Source: Pinus tabuliformis (taxonomy: Eukaryota; Streptophyta; Pinopsida; Pinales; Pinaceae). Taken from it: 64,000 nt of DNA. The notes under the pieces are model-generated. The model had not been told where the DNA came from, did no database searches, and saw only the letters and a list, made by a program, of their open reading frames with translations. Location: positions 514,704,102 to 514,768,101 of the forward strand of contig CM062805.1 in NCBI GenBank assembly GCA_031772625.1. The letters are read 5' to 3'. Positions within the stretch are counted from its first letter, which is position 1. The number at the start of each line of letters is the position of its first letter. This document shows positions 32,600 through 43,074 of this stretch, in pieces. Both the position numbers and the translations under genes were made by a program.

Positions 32600-32612
32600 T
32601 GGTATCAGAGGC
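32600..32612 (+). promoter_or_regulatory. TR-GAG primer binding site, first copy
   Basis: TGGTATCAGAGGC directly follows LTR-A. It is complementary to the 3' end of tRNA-iMet. The identical site follows LTR-B at 35854-35866. Confidence 0.85.
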
Positions 32613-33239
32613 AGGTTGCAGATCACAGGAAAGCTGAAGGCATCAGCTAAGCAGAGCATTTGCCGCAGAATCAGTTGTCTCAAGTGACAGAAGTTGATCT
32701 GTGCAAAAGCGACAAAGGAAGGGTTGGCGCAAAGGGACTGCGTCATCAGTCCAGGCCAGAGAGAGGCCAGCGCAGAGGCTGAGGAGGGCAGAGAGAGGCT
32801 CACGCATAGCCACACAAAGACCAGGAGGGTTGACACAGTGGCTGAGGGAGTTGTTCTTTCCAGTGTCGGGATTGCACAGAGCCTAGAGGCTCATTCCTTT
32901 AGTTGTTGGGGCATAGGAAGTTGTGAGCAATTGCGGGAGCGAAGCTAGTGGGGTACTATGGTCAGAACAGTACCTAACAGGGCAAAACCAAGTTAGAAGG
33001 GAGTTGTTGCCGAGGCGGATTTCTAGCCAAGGAATCCGAATCAGTGTTCCGGGTGCACAGACGATTGGAGAGGGGCGACTTGATGATTGACAAAAGGATT
33101 TCTAGGAGGGAAATCGGGACTCAGAGGGAGTCCAGCAGAGAACTTCTAGGCGAGAAGTAGAGAGCTTCAGCAGGAGTTGAAAAGAGAACTTCCAGAGGGA
33201 AGTAGAGAGACTCGGAGAAGTTGACAGAAGAGCAGCGAG

Positions 33240-34096
33240 ATGGCCGTGAATGGACTAAGAGATCAAGACAGACTGGACGAGGCATCCAACTTTGTGGTCT
33301 GGAAGGCCAGGATCTTGTCCATTGTAGATAGACATCGCATCAACAACTTCGCCTTGAGAGTAATGGCTATCCCAGTTGACCCGGTCGTTAACGAGAAGTA
33401 CGCAGAGGCAATGGCCAAGGCAAAATGCATCATCCTTGATGGGGTCAAGGATCGTGTGGTCCAACATATTGCCGAGAAGGAGACGGCAAAGGAAATGTGG
33501 GACACCTTGAAGACGTTGTACCAGCATACTTCCGTGTAGAGGAATATGTTACTTGAGAATCAGCTACGGTCATACCAGATGCGGAAGGGAGAGCGGATAG
33601 ATCTCTTCCTCGGTCAGTTGAAGGAGATCTGGGACCAACTGACTACTATAAGGGCCACGTCATGGTAAGGACCGCACTTAACGCAGTCTTCGAGGAGTGG
33701 GAGACATTTGTCCAGAGCATACTGGGCAGGGCAGATCTTCTAGATTGGGAAGAATTGTGGGCGGCTCTTCGTCAAGAGGAGATCGAGCGTTTGAGCAAGG
33801 CGGGAAGTAACAGCAAAGGAGTCCGGATCAAGAAGGAAGAGGAAGAGGATGCATCTCTGGCATCTGCCGGAAAGCAGGAGAAGAGGAGGAAGAAGGACCT
33901 CTCCAAGGTCAAGTGCTTCCACTGTGGGGAATTGGGTCATTATGCGAACCAGTGTCCGAGGAAGAAGAACAAGGGAGAGGCGTCTGACTCTAAGGCAACG
34001 CCAGCAAAGGCAGAGAAGGAAGTCGAGGAGGATGATGATTGTGCTATGAGTGCTCACGTGCCTCTAGAGAAGAGGTGGCGAGATATCGAGCTGTAG
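33240..34096 (+). pseudogene. TR-GAG gag, copy 1
   Basis: Copia-type gag (Retrotran_gag_2/UBN2 family). N-terminus MAVNGLRDQDRLDEASNFVVWK, core CIILDGVKDRVVQHI..KEMWDTLKTLYQ, then a stop at 33537-33539. A frameshift or small deletion near 33655 moves to the frame holding ALNAVFEEWETFV. After a charged linker comes an intact CCHC knuckle C-F-H-C-G-E-L-G-H-Y-A-N-Q-C, then an acidic tail ending at 34096. About 285 codons in all, normal for a Copia gag. No protease follows. An intact gag would package the element's RNA, but this copy is broken by two lesions. Confidence 0.85.
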
Positions 34097-34785
34097 TCAG
34101 GAGGACTACAAGCGATGAGGGGCAGAATCCTTGGGATGCCCAACCTCTTGGATTATACCTTGCTACGAGAGCCCCGAAGAGAGAAGTAACAGGACTGACG
34201 GATGTCGGTAGAGACGAATGCGGATGAAGCAAAAGAGAGTGCTACAGTGCAGGAGTCCCGGGTAGCGCGAGGCTAGCAGGCTCCAACAATGCGAGAGGCA
34301 CAGAGAGTGTTGCAGCGGTGCAAGATGGCACAGAGAGGTTTGCAACGGTGCGAAATGCAGGGATTTGTTGCAGCTACGCAGAGGTTAGTAGACAAAGCAC
34401 TTGTTAGTGGCAAAGAGAGCTTCAATATCGAGAGTGTTTCTAGCCTGACAGGGATGTCAAAAGTTGGGTGGATCAGTTACTTACTTCTTAGTACCTGAGT
34501 TGCAGTGCAGTAGCAGTATGCAATAGCACGATGCAGCATGATGAGAGGGGGTTGCAGTGCAGATGCAGTGCTGGGAGGATGGACCAACAGCAGCACGGAT
34601 GCAGAGGGAGCTATCATACGGATGCAGCAGTGGCAGTGGCAGGGCCATGGGCAGCATTACAGGATGCAGCAATGCAAAAGATGTTGGGCAGGGAGGCCTA
34701 GCATCAGCACAGGTACCGGCGCCAGATAATCGAAGTAATGGTCAGTGAGGAGTATTACTAGAGCACAGTCCTCGCTATGAGGGAG
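34097..34785 (+). other. TR-GAG 3' untranslated region, copy 1
   Basis: No conserved coding. It is rich in GCAGTGGCAG and GATGCAGCA words. A single unit of the 42-base repeat seen in copy 2 is present near 34621-34662. It ends in a purine-containing CCTCGCTATGAGGGAG just before LTR-B. Confidence 0.6.
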
Positions 34786-35853
34786 TGTTGATTTGAGGTA
34801 GCATCAGATGTGCTCTAGCCATGAAAATTGGTGGAGAGACTAAAGCACATGAGATCTCCAAGACCCAGAAATGGTTTGGATAGATTGTACACGATTTGGG
34901 AGATATTAAAATAATTAATATTTTTAATGGAGTTCCCAAGTCTAAACTTAGGAAAAATAAAATATTAATGGGTATTAATATAAAACTGCGTTAGAAGGTT
35001 CCAAAAGTAATTGATCAAGCCAAATCTAATCGTAGTCATTGATTAAAGATGTAATCTCGTCCATTGAATGACCAACAGGAAAAGTATAAGAGGAGGCTTG
35101 AGGGTCAGTTGGAGAACACACCAGAGTGATCAGTCATTCGTTTTGCTAGAGCAAGGTTGCTAAGCAAAGTCGAATCAGTGATTAGCAGCAAAGGGCAGTG
35201 AGTACTGGGCAAAGAGGCAGAGACAGTGCCAAGAGACCAGCGCATAAGTAGAAAGCGAGAGGCAGCAGCAAGTTTAGGCCACGCAGAGCCCAGCAGAGGC
35301 AGTGCAGAGGCCAGAGGGACTGTGTCATCCACGCAAAGAGCAGTTGGAATGACGCAGAGGGTCCCAGAGGCTGCGCAGTGCCTCAGAGGGCTGACGCAGA
35401 GAGATTTGAGGTTAACACAAGGCAGCAAGAGGTTGACGCAGAGGCCAGAAGGGCCAGTGCAGAGCTTCAGAGACGCTGGAGAGGGTTTCGTGGGATAGGT
35501 TTTCTGAATACCTATTTCCGAATAGAGAGGTATTGCTGCAGTGTATTTTTCTCTATTGGGTGAGCTGGTTAGGCACCCAGTTGTACTCAAGGAAATACTG
35601 CATAATATTAAACCCTCAGAATAGCTGCACTGGTTTCTCGCATTGGATTTTTCTAGGGACATTTGTCCAAAAATAACAGTGTCACTTGTGTGTTTGTTTT
35701 CTTTCAGCTAATGATCTATAGATGTTGTGACTGTATTGTGTTTATTTCGGTATTTAAATGTTTTAAATAACTTGTTCAGAATTTACAAGTAGAAGAAATA
35801 AACCAGTAGAATACAGAGTAATTTTCTAACGGATAGACTTAGAAAATTCAACA
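34786..35853 (+). repeat. TR-GAG LTR-B (shared middle LTR)
   Basis: 1068 bp, TGTTGATTTGAGG..AAAATTCAACA. It acts as the 3' LTR of the first unit and the 5' LTR of the second. Confidence 0.9.
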
Positions 35854-36484
35854 TGGTATCAGAGGCAGGTTGCAGATCATGAGAACGCTGAACACATCAG
35901 CTAAGCAAAGCATTTGCAGCAGAATAAGTTGTCCCGAGTGACAGAAGTTTATCTGTGCAAAAGCGACAGAGGAAGGGTTGTCGTAGAGGGACTGCGTCAT
36001 CAGTCCAGGCCAGAGAGAGGCTAGCGCAGAGGCTGAGGAGGGCAAAGAGAGGCTCATGCAGAGACCAGGAGGGTTGACGTAGTGGCTGAGGGAGCTGTTT
36101 TTTCCAGTGTCGGGATTGCGCAGAGGCTAGAGGCTCATTCCTTTAGTTGTTGGGGCATAGGAAGTTGTGGGCAATTTGCGAGAGTGAAGCTGGTGGGGTA
36201 CTGTCGTCAAAACAGTACCTAACAGGGCAAAACCAAGTTAGAAGGGAGTTGCTGCCGAGGCAGATTTTTAGCCAAGGAATCTGGATCAGTGTTGCAAGTG
36301 CACAAGCGATCGGAGAGGGGCGACTTGATGATTGGCAGAAGGATTTCCAGGAGGGAAATCGGGACTCAGAGGGAGTCCAGCAGAGAACTTCCAGGTGAGA
36401 AGTAGAGAGACTCAGTAGGAGTCGAAAGGAGAACTTCCAGAGGGAAGTAGAGAGACTCGGAGGAGTCGACAGAAGAGCAGCGAG

Positions 36485-37303
36485 ATGGTCGTGAATGGAC
36501 TGAGAGATCAAGACAAGCTGGACAGGGCATCCAACTTTGTGGTCTGGAAGGCCAGGATCTTGTCCATTGTAGATAGACATCGCATCAAGGGCTTCGCCTT
36601 GAGAGTAATGGCTATCCATGACCCGGTAGCTAATGAGAAGTACGAGGAGGCAATGGCCAAGGCAAAATGCATCATCCTTGATGGGGTCAAGGATCATGTG
36701 GTCCAACATATTGCCAAGAAGGAGATGGCAAAGGAAATGTGGGACACCTTGAAGACGTTGTACCAGCATACTTCCGTGCAGAGGAAGATGTTACTTGAGA
36801 ATCAACTACGGTAATACCAGATGCAGAAGGGAGAGTAGATAGATCTCTTCCTCGGTCGGTTGAAGGAGATCCGAGACCAACTGACTTCTATAGGGGCCAT
36901 GCCAGATGAAGAGATGATGGTAAGGATCGCACTTAACGCAATCTCCGAGGAGTGGGAGACATTTGTTTAGAGCATACTGGGCAAGGCGGATCTTCCAGAT
37001 TGGGAAGAATTGTGGGCGGCTCTTCGTCCAGTAGAGATCAGGCCGTTGAGTAAGGCGGGAAGTAGCAGCAAAGGAGTCTGGATCAAGAAGGAAGAGGAAG
37101 ATGATGCAGCTCTAGCATCTGCGGGAAAGCAAGAGAAGAGGAAGAAGAAGGGCCTCTCCAAGGTCAAGTGCTTCCACTGTGGGGAACTGGGTCATTATGC
37201 GAACCAGTGTCCGAGGAAGAAGAACAAGGGAGACGCCCTGACTCTAATGCAGCGCCAGCGAAGGCAGAGAAGGAAGTCGAGGAGGATGACGATTGTGCTA
37301 TGA
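36485..37303 (+). pseudogene. TR-GAG gag, copy 2
   Basis: The same gag as copy 1, starting M-V-V-N-G-L-R-D-Q-D. The frame continues further than in copy 1 but has stops at 36812-36814 and near 36836 and 36968. The region lost from copy 1 (PDEEMMVRIALNAISEEW) is kept here. The knuckle C-F-H-C-G-E-L-G-H-Y-A-N-Q-C is intact. After K-N-K-G-D a one-base shift (about 37232) puts the acidic tail (EKEVEEDDDCAMSAHVP) in another frame. The lesions differ from copy 1, so the two copies decayed separately. Confidence 0.85.
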
Positions 37304-37686
37304 GTGCTCATGTGCCTCTAGAGAAGAGGTGGGGAGACATCGAGCTGTGGTCAGGAGGACTACAGGCGATGAGGGGCAGGATCCTTGGAGTACCCAACCT
37401 CTTGGATTATACCTTGCTACGAGAAACCCAAATAGAGAAGTAGCAGGACTGGCAGATGTCGGTAGAGATGAAAGCGGCAGATAGAGCTTCAGTATCGGGA
37501 GTGTTTCTAGCCTGACAAGGATGTCAGAAGTTGGGTGGATCAGTTACTTACTTCTCAATAACTGAGTTGCAGTGCAGTAGCAATATGCAGTAGCACGATG
37601 CAGCATGATGAGAGGGGGTTGCAGTGCAGATGCAGTGCTAGGAGGATGGACCAACAGCAGCACGAATGCAGAGGGAGCTGTCGTAC

Positions 37687-37790
37687 GGATGCAGCAGTGG
37701 CAGTGGCAGTGCCATGGGCAGCAGTACAGGATGCAGCAGTGGCAGTGGCAGTGCCATGGGCAGCAGTACAGGATGCAGCAGTGCAGAGGA
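37687..37790 (+). repeat. 42-bp tandem repeat in TR-GAG 3' region, copy 2
   Basis: Units start GGATGCAGCAGTGGCAGTGG at 37687 and 37729, and a partial third starts at 37771. The period is exactly 42. Copy 1 has only one unit, so the array expanded or contracted after the copies separated. Confidence 0.85.
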
Positions 37791-37893
37791 TGTTGGGCGG
37801 AGAGGCCTAGCATCAGCATAGGTACCAGCGCCGATAATCGAAGTAATGCTCAGTGAGGAGTATTACTAGAGCATAGTCCTCGCTAAGAGGGAG

Positions 37894-38962
37894 TGTTGAT
37901 TTGGGGTAGAATTGGATGTGCTCTAGCCATGAAAATTGGTGGAGAGACTAAAGCACATGAGATCTCCAAGACCCAGAAATGGTTTGGACAGATTGTACCC
38001 GGTTTGGGAGATATTAAAATAATTAATATTTTTAATGGAGTTCCAAAGTCTAAACTTATGGAAAAATAAAATATTAATGGGTATTAATATAAAACTGGGT
38101 TAGAAGGTTCCAAAAGTCATGGATCAAGCCAAATCTAATCTTAGCCATTGATTCGAGATGTAATCTCAGTCGTTGAAGGACTAACAAGAAAAGTATAAGA
38201 GGAGGCTTGAGGGTCAGTTGGAGAACACACCAGAGTGATCAGTCATTCGTTTTGCTAGAGCGGGGTTGCTAAGGAAAGTCGAATTAGTGATCAGCAGTGA
38301 GGGGCAATGAGTACTAGGCAGAAAGGCAGAGACAGTGCCAAGAGACCAGCACAGAAGCAGATAGCAAGAGGCCGCAGCCAGTTCAGGCCACGCAGAGCCC
38401 AGCAAAGACAGCGCAGAGACCAGAGGGACTACGTCATCCACGCAAAGAGCAGTTGGAGTGACGCAGAGGGTCCCAGCAGCTGCGCAGTGCCTTTAAGGGC
38501 TGACACAGAGAGGTTTGAGGTTGATGCAGGGCAACAGGAGGCTGACGCAGATGCCAGAAGGGCCAACGCAGAGCTTCAAAGACGCTAGAGAGGGTTTCGT
38601 GGGACAGGTTTTCTAAATACCTGTTTCCGAATAGAGAGGTATTGTTGCCATGTATTTTTCTCTGTCGGGTGAACCGGTTAGGCACCCAGTTGTACTCAAG
38701 GAAATACTGCATAATATTAAACCCTTAGAATAGTTGCGCCAGTTTTACCGCATTGGGGTTTTCGGGGACATTTTTCCAAAAATAACGATGTCACTTATGT
38801 GCTTGTTTTCTTTTAGCTGGTGATCTGTAGATGTTGTGACTGTATTGTGTTTATTTCGATATTTAAATGTTTTAAATAACTTGTTCAGAATTTACAAGTA
38901 GAAGAAATAAAACAGCAAAATACAGATTAATTTTCTAACGGATAGCCTTAGAAAATTCAACA
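37894..38962 (+). repeat. TR-GAG LTR-C
   Basis: 1069 bp, TGTTGATTTGGGG..AAAATTCAACA, ending at the TTATC target-site copy. Confidence 0.9.
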
Positions 38963-38967
38963 TTATC

Positions 38968-39240
38968 ATATTTGTTTGGAAAGCCTCTAGATCCTATAGT
39001 GATAAATTGTGATAATCAAAGCAGCATCAAGATGTTTAAATATCCCATATTTCATGCCAGGACGAAGCATATCAACAAATACCACTACATTAAGAGTTTG
39101 GTACAAGATGGGTCGTGAAGCTACAATATATTCCGACATATGAGCAGGTAGCTGATGTGTTGATGAAATCTCTTTTGAATAAGAAGTTTGAATATTTTGC
39201 AAGCATGCTTGGATTAGTTGATGTTACAAATTTAGTTGAA
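38968..39240 (+). pseudogene. CopA pol, part 4: RNase H C-terminal end
   Basis: This resumes CopA after the TR-GAG insertion: Y-L-F-G-K-P-L-D, then N-C-D-N-Q-S-S-I-K-M, H-A-R-T-K-H-I-N-K-Y-H-Y and, after a stop near 39116, I-P-T-Y-E-Q-V-A-D-V-L-M-K-S-L. These are the conserved closing motifs of Copia RNase H and the pol C-terminus. Coding ends near 39258. Confidence 0.85.
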
Positions 39241-39588
39241 AGGGAGAGACGAAGCATCTTGTGGCAACAAGATGCCTGGGAGGACATCTGGTCGGCCTAT
39301 GTGTTGATGTCTAGATCCCGAAGTGGTGAGGGTGGCATTAGTCATGGACCTCCGACCTTGGATACACACCTAGATCCCTGGGTTGGTGATAAAGCTTAAA
39401 AACCCGATGGTACCTAGAGAGGCTAAAGCTTGAGTTCACCTTAGTCCCACCCAATTAGAGTACCCTGGTCAGGTATCTAATCTGTAGCATTGTGTGTGCT
39501 AGAACTCTTCATATTTCATATCACTTTGAGATTTTCCATGTACCTTTATATGTATGTAATTATGAATACCTCCCTAGTTAAGAGGGAG
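39241..39588 (+). other. CopA 3' untranslated region with hairpin
   Basis: This noncoding tract lies between the pol end and the 3' LTR. 39254-39275 forms a perfect 9-bp hairpin (GCATCTTGT/ACAAGATGC, loop GGCA). The homologous place in CopA' (848-883) has a different stem that also pairs. The tract ends with the purine-rich AAGAGGGAG before the LTR at 39589. Confidence 0.7.
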
Positions 39589-40487
39589 TGTTGAAAAATG
39601 TAACTAGTGTCACTCTTCATAATTGTACTTGTCAAAAGGAATTTTATTATTAAAGAAAATGAATCATTAAAGCATGGGTTTCATGCTTGGGTCATCAATT
39701 TCTAGGTCAGAGCCTCCATTGAAGGTTTCTAGGTTTTGTATTGAGTCAATAGAGTCATTGTCATTTTGATTAGACCATTCTTGGGGTTTTGTATCATGTA
39801 AAAAGAATTATTTTTGAGTCAAAAAGGTTATTTGTCACCTCCACTCCAAGTTGGACTTGTCCCCATGAATTCAGCCTACATTAGGGCAATTCGACCTAGC
39901 GAAAAGTTATATATAGAGAGGCAGCTCAACCGTTTGGCACATTCACTCAACAAGTTCGATCTACAAGAAAGAGAAGCAGAAAAGAGAGTGAAGTAGCTGG
40001 AGAAGGAAGGAAGAAGTTGGGAAGACCTAAAACGAGTTCTTGGGTTATCTATCTCTAACACATGCGAAGTTTCTGGGCAGTTGTTGGAGTCAAAATTCTG
40101 AATCTACCGCAGGTCCAAAGTTCTAAAACTGGGGGCTTAAAAATTGTAGGTGGGGGGCGAAATTATGGATTGTAGCTCCTACTGGGAAGCTGTCACTTGG
40201 AGACTTTGACAGGGATCATCTATTGGAAGGAAGGGTTGACTTTGTGATTGGAGGAGGTCTTTGTCTAGGTCTAAAGGGTCTTGGATTGTCTCCTATTGAT
40301 TTGAATCTACTAATGGAGGAGTTGGACTGGGTTTTCCCCTTGAAGGGGTTTCTTCATATACATAATTTGGTAATTGCATGATGAAAGATAAACTAATAAA
40401 GAAGTAAAAGAAGGCAACATAATTCACAAGTAATTATCAAGAAAGAGGAATCAAACCCTAATTCCTATAAGTATTGATTTCTCAACA
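39589..40487 (+). repeat. CopA 3' LTR
   Basis: 899 bp, TGTTGAAAAATG..TTTCTCAACA, followed by AGATA. Confidence 0.9.
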
Positions 40488-40492
40488 AGATA

Positions 40493-41896
40493 TCAGGCGA
40501 GATCGGTAGCAAAAGGGTACTCTCAGGTAGAAGGTATTGACTTTCATGATATTTTTTCACTAGTCATAAAACTTGTTTCTATTCGTACTGTATTAGCACT
40601 AACTATATTACTTGACCTTTGGTTGGAACAGTTAGATGTTAAAACAACTTTTCTTCATGGAGATTTGGATGAAGAGATCTATATGGAACAACTAGAATAT
40701 TTTGTACGAGGTCGCAACAGGAGATTAGTTTACAAGCTCAAGAAATCATTGTATGGCCTAAGACAATCACCCAGGCAATGGTACAAGAAGTTTGATTCCT
40801 TCATCATGAGCCAAAACTTCACTAGAAGTGAATATGATCATTGTGTGTACTTTAAAGTTTTCAATGGTATATTCATTATCTTCATTTTGTACGTTGGTAA
40901 TATGCTTATTGCAAGCAAAAGCATGGAAGAGATCAACAGGTTAAAGGCTCAGCTTTCTATGACATTTGATATGAAGGATCTCGGGGCTGCAAAACAGATC
41001 TTAAGCATGGAGATACACAAAGACATGAAAAATGGAAAGCTTTGGTTATCACACCAGAAGTGTGTGGAGAAAATACTTACAAAGTTTGGTATGAACAATA
41101 TGAAACTTGTTAATGTTTCTTTAGCTTCCAATTTTCTTCAGGTTTGAGTCCTAGAACTGATGAAGAAAAGAAGTATATGTCTCATGTACCATATGCAAAA
41201 GCAATAGGCAACTTAATGTATGCGATGGTATCTACAAGACTTGCATTTCACATGCAGTTGGAGTTGTCAGTGGGTTCATGGCAAATCCAGGAGAAGAACA
41301 TTGGCGAGCAGTGAAATGGGTGCTTCGGTATTTAAGAGGCACAAGTGACCATTGTATCATCTTCAATGGTTGTCGAGATTTAGTCTGCAGATAAGTTGAT
41401 GTTGATTATGCTGGTGACTTGTACAAGAGAAGATCTACTACAAGATATGTCTTTACTCTTGCAGGTGAAGCAATTAGTTGGATGTCAAAGCTTCAGGAAA
41501 TAGTTGTTTTGTCCACTACTAAAGCAGAGTATATAGCTGCCCCAGATCGCTGTAAAGAGGCAATCTGGTTGAAAGGTCTACTTGATGAGCTTGGTAGGGC
41601 ACAGGAGAAAGTGAATGTATTGTGTGACAATCAGAGTGTTATTCATTTGGCTACTAATCTGGCTTATCACAGCAAGACTAAACATATTGATGTGAGATAC
41701 CATTTTGTAAGACATGTAATCGATGGCGACAAAGTAGCTCTCAAGAAGGTCCACACATAGGAGAATTGTGCAGACATGTTCACAAAACTAGCATTGGTAG
41801 AGAAGATGCAGTGGTGTTTGGCTTCTCTTGGCTTGCAAAAAAGATGATGAATGGGCATGGGCAAGGGATCAGGAAAATTATTGTCGAGGTGGAGAT
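40493..41896 (+). pseudogene. CopH: remainder of reverse transcriptase and RNase H
   Basis: RT resumes with A-R-S-V-A-K-G-Y-S-Q and G-I-D-F-H-D-I-F-S (from 40500). It then reads Q-L-D-V-K-T-T-F-L-H-G (first catalytic Asp kept) and SLYGLRQSPRQWYK, but the usual YVDD is Y-V-G-N (about 40893). A frameshift at about 41145 and a stop near 41394 separate it from RNase H ([53 protein letters not shown]). There is a stop at 41758-41760, then the terminal CADMFTKLALVEK segment. Inactive. Confidence 0.85.
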
Positions 41897-42259
41897 TGTT
41901 AAGAATGAAAACAATTAAGAGATTGTTAAGAATGACAACAATTAAAATATTTTTAAAAATGTAATTATCTCAGTAAATCTGGCTTTACCATTCAAACAGT
42001 TGTGTAATGATAGGAAGTTATGTAATGAAGTCTTCATATTAAAATGGTGTTGCCCAAGAGGCTTGATGTATTGTTGGATAGTCATTGTTGACTTTGAATA
42101 ATAAGAATTCCAATCCCTTGCCTCGTGGAGGTTTCCTTGACACACTGTCAGGGTTTCACCACGTAAAATTCATGTGTAAATTTATGTGAATTCAGTTTCT
42201 TGTTCTTGTGTGCATTTTCTTTCTTGCTTAATTAATTTTACGAGCTCTAAACACCAACA
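41897..42259 (+). repeat. CopH 3' LTR
   Basis: 363 bp, TGTTAAGAATGA..AACACCAACA, directly after the purine tract GAGGTGGAGA and before TAAAC. Confidence 0.8.
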
Positions 42260-42264
42260 TAAAC
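42260..42264. repeat. Target-site duplication TAAAC (right, CopH)
   Basis: Matches 26330-26334. Confidence 0.8.
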
Positions 42265-42738
42265 AACACCAATTAAATTACTTCTCTGATTTAATGGATA
42301 CACTTGAGAAAATAGCTCTAGGGCAATGCTTTCCTCCTAGCCATAGGCACCAACTCATATAGGTGATACCTCCATGCCAAGCAATGAAACAAGAGTGAAT
42401 TGATTGACTATGGCTTCCCCATTCAACCCAACATCTACATGTCACAAGCAAATGATTAACCTTTTATCCCATTATTGCTATAGAAGTTCCACTTACGAGT
42501 CTCTCTTCCTCTTCAACCCTGCACAACACATGCAATTAGAAAAGGAATAGCTATGTAAAATGTTGGAAGTGCTGAAAATTTAAGTTAAATTTTAATTTCT
42601 TGTTCTGCAGGTCAATCGAGTCAGAAGTTAGGAGGTCGGCTTGAAAGGCCCAACCTCCCGCAAACCAACCTGGCTCTCCGCGCCCGCAAGTTGGGAGGTC
42701 AGGGAAGTCAGGAGGTCGGGGAGTCGGGGGTCGGACAC
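42265..42738. other. Intervening DNA with G-rich run
   Basis: No gene is seen. 42683-42735 on the plus strand has repeated GGGAGGTC, GGAGGTCGGGG and GTCGGGGGTCGG, with four or more G-runs that could fold as a quadruplex. Confidence 0.5.
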
Positions 42739-42956
42739 TGTTAAAATTGGCAACTAGGGCCAAACTCCATTTGGGTCACCTTATTTATGGCAGCTGATAT
42801 TTTTATTGGATTCCTCTCTCTAAGAGGTGTAGGATTGATCTAAAAATCATCGGATTCTGACATGTATTTATGGAGATATGAATTTATTTATATTATTGAC
42901 AATTTGTCAAGGTCAGCCAGCAAGCAAATTACCCCCAGCTCAACCTCAATGTTGCA

Positions 42957-42965
42957 TTTAAATAG
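42957..42965 (+). promoter_or_regulatory. TATA-like box of CopD LTR
   Basis: TTTAAATAG lies about 220 bases into the LTR, with the equivalent near 47949 in the 3' LTR. Confidence 0.45.
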
Positions 42966-43074
42966 AGGAGACCTCAAGTCATTTGAGGAGTATCATCTCT
43001 CATGATTTCTCTCTCCACTCGTTTGGGTTTGTCTTCTCTCAAGGAAGACGTAGTGGAAAGGGTCATCTAAGAGA

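Larger units (their letters stand above)
31567..38962 (+). mobile_element. Gag-only LTR element (TR-GAG) with three LTRs and two internal regions
   Basis: Three LTRs, 31567-32599, 34786-35853 and 37894-38962 (1033, 1068 and 1069 bp), all start TGTTGATTTG and end AAAATTCAACA. They enclose two similar internal regions of 2186 and 2040 bp. Each internal region opens with a TGGTATCAGAGGC primer site, has a purine- and CAG-rich leader, a Copia-type gag and a 3' region, and no protease, integrase, RT or RNase H. The unit is bracketed by TTATT/TTATC inside CopA RNase H. It can only move using proteins of another Copia. The tandem arrangement with a shared middle LTR suggests unequal recombination between LTRs of sister copies. 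Confidence 0.9.
27575..40487 (+). mobile_element. CopA: Copia element, gag deleted, interrupted by TR-GAG element
   Basis: Structure: LTR 27575-28521, primer site 28522-28533, protease-integrase-RT-RNase H (28660-31566 and 38968-39240), 3' untranslated region 39241-39588 and LTR 39589-40487. It is flanked by AGATA. Only about 140 bases separate the primer site from protease-region coding, so gag is essentially gone. LTRs are about 92% identical by eye in a 230-base sample, and the 3' LTR has lost some 46 bases near its GGGGTTTTGCC block. A 7.4-kb gag-only element is inserted in RNase H. Confidence 0.9.
26335..42259 (+). mobile_element. CopH: Copia element interrupted by CopA
   Basis: This is a plus-strand Copia with a shortened 5' LTR (26335-26560), the C-terminal part of integrase, RT split by CopA at 27574/40493, RNase H, a purine tract GAGGTGGAGA (41886-41895) and a 363-bp 3' LTR (41897-42259). 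The 5-bp duplication TAAAC brackets it. Gag, protease and the N-terminal integrase are absent: the 5' LTR joins integrase directly, so it carries a large internal deletion. Its own length without CopA is about 3.0 kb. Confidence 0.85.

Noticed and set aside
34538..34748. Overlapping Gln/Cys/Ser-rich frames after gag copy 1
   Set aside because: They come from CAG/GCA-rich repeats in the 3' region. The frames are not kept in copy 2.
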